This document shows, in pieces, positions 6,300 to 6,518 of a stretch of DNA of 6,518 nt; position 1 is the stretch's first letter, and each line of letters starts with the position of its first letter. Below the pieces are notes generated by a model. The model ran no database searches and had not been told where the DNA came from. It worked only from the letters and a program-made list of their open reading frames with translations. The position numbers and the translations under genes are program-made. Source of the DNA: Lentisphaerota bacterium (GTDB taxonomy: Bacteria; Verrucomicrobiota; Kiritimatiellia; UBA8416; JAFGIZ01); contig JAFGIZ010000251.1 of assembly GCA_016929365.1 (NCBI GenBank), positions 1 to 6,518 on the forward strand. The letters are read 5' to 3'.

Positions 6300-6518
6300 A
6301 TGATGAGGCTTAAGCGAGGACGGAGGTGGGCGGGCGTGACCTGGTGTGGGCCGGGCGCGATCCTTATTGTCTTGTTACTGGCCGGGTGCGGTTCGGATCC
6401 GTCAAGCCGGGCGCGAGAGGTGACTTTTGCTTCTAGACTTGCCGCCCTAACTAATGCAATGGAATTCGCACAACGGCCGTTGGGGCGCGCGCATTTGATT
6501 TCGACCTACGACCGGTCG
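6300..6518 (+). CDS. Secreted lipoprotein, N-terminal part (3' partial), possibly DUF2961/GH172
   Basis: An ATG at 6300 opens a frame with no stop to the window edge: 73 residues. The start is a lipoprotein signal peptide: a basic n-region (MMRLKRGRRW), a hydrophobic core (AILIVLLL, about 20-27) and the lipobox LAGC with Cys30 as the lipidated residue. The +2 residue is Gly rather than Asp, which by the E. coli Lol rule suggests outer-membrane sorting. The mature part ends RPLGRAHLISTYDRS. This resembles the SSYDRTGGN-type motif near the start of DUF2961 (GH172) proteins, but the decisive residues lie beyond the window, so the family call is tentative. A purine-rich AGGGTAGAG lies 6 nt before the start; ATG at 6303 is an alternative. 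Several codons (AGA, CTA, ACT, AAT) are rarer in the neighbouring genes. It sits 60 bp after wecB on the same strand. Confidence 0.75.
   Translation, partial: MMRLKRGRRWAGVTWCGPGAILIVLLLAGCGSDPSSRAREVTFASRLAALTNAMEFAQRPLGRAHLISTYDRS

Noticed and set aside
1..6518. tRNA, rRNA, CRISPR array, transposase, attachment sites or frameshifted genes
   Set aside because: I saw no cloverleaf-like segment, no regularly spaced repeat-spacer pattern, no transposase motif and no broken reading frame. All complete genes read through at normal length for their families.

Overview
The window is GC-rich DNA of bacterial type, densely coded, with no tRNA, rRNA, CRISPR array or insertion sequence that I can see. 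A lipoprotein signal peptide points to a diderm (Gram-negative-type) host. The protein repertoire (a TPR-bearing TMTC-like GT-C protein, a large YfhO-type membrane protein, a lipoprotein with a possible DUF2961/GH172 motif) fits an uncultured PVC-type or neighbouring lineage. That placement is inference only and rests on general resemblance.

Layout, left to right. Positions 3-134 hold the last 43 codons of an unidentified plus-strand gene. A 44-bp convergent gap follows, carrying a sequence that looks like a dispersed intergenic repeat. Then comes a minus-strand class I SAM methyltransferase (179-874). A 67-bp divergent intergenic region separates it from a plus-strand series: a TMTC-like multi-pass protein with C-terminal TPRs (942-2585), a YfhO-family membrane protein (2676-5144), a non-hydrolysing UDP-GlcNAc 2-epimerase of the WecB type (5157-6239), and the 5' end of a lipoprotein gene cut by the window edge (6300-6518). 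The YfhO-like and wecB genes are separated by only 12 bp and almost certainly share a transcript. The 90-bp and 60-bp gaps on either side may be read through or may carry their own signals.

Read together, this is a surface-polysaccharide or protein-glycosylation locus. WecB makes UDP-ManNAc in the cytoplasm. The two different GT-C-fold membrane proteins are the kind that transfer sugars from polyprenyl-phosphate carriers on the outer face of the inner membrane. The methyltransferase may modify a glycan, lipid carrier or small-molecule precursor. The acceptor is not identifiable from this window. No single gene is of a wholly unknown type; the least ordinary points are the pairing of two GT-C families and the palindrome inside the divergent promoter region.
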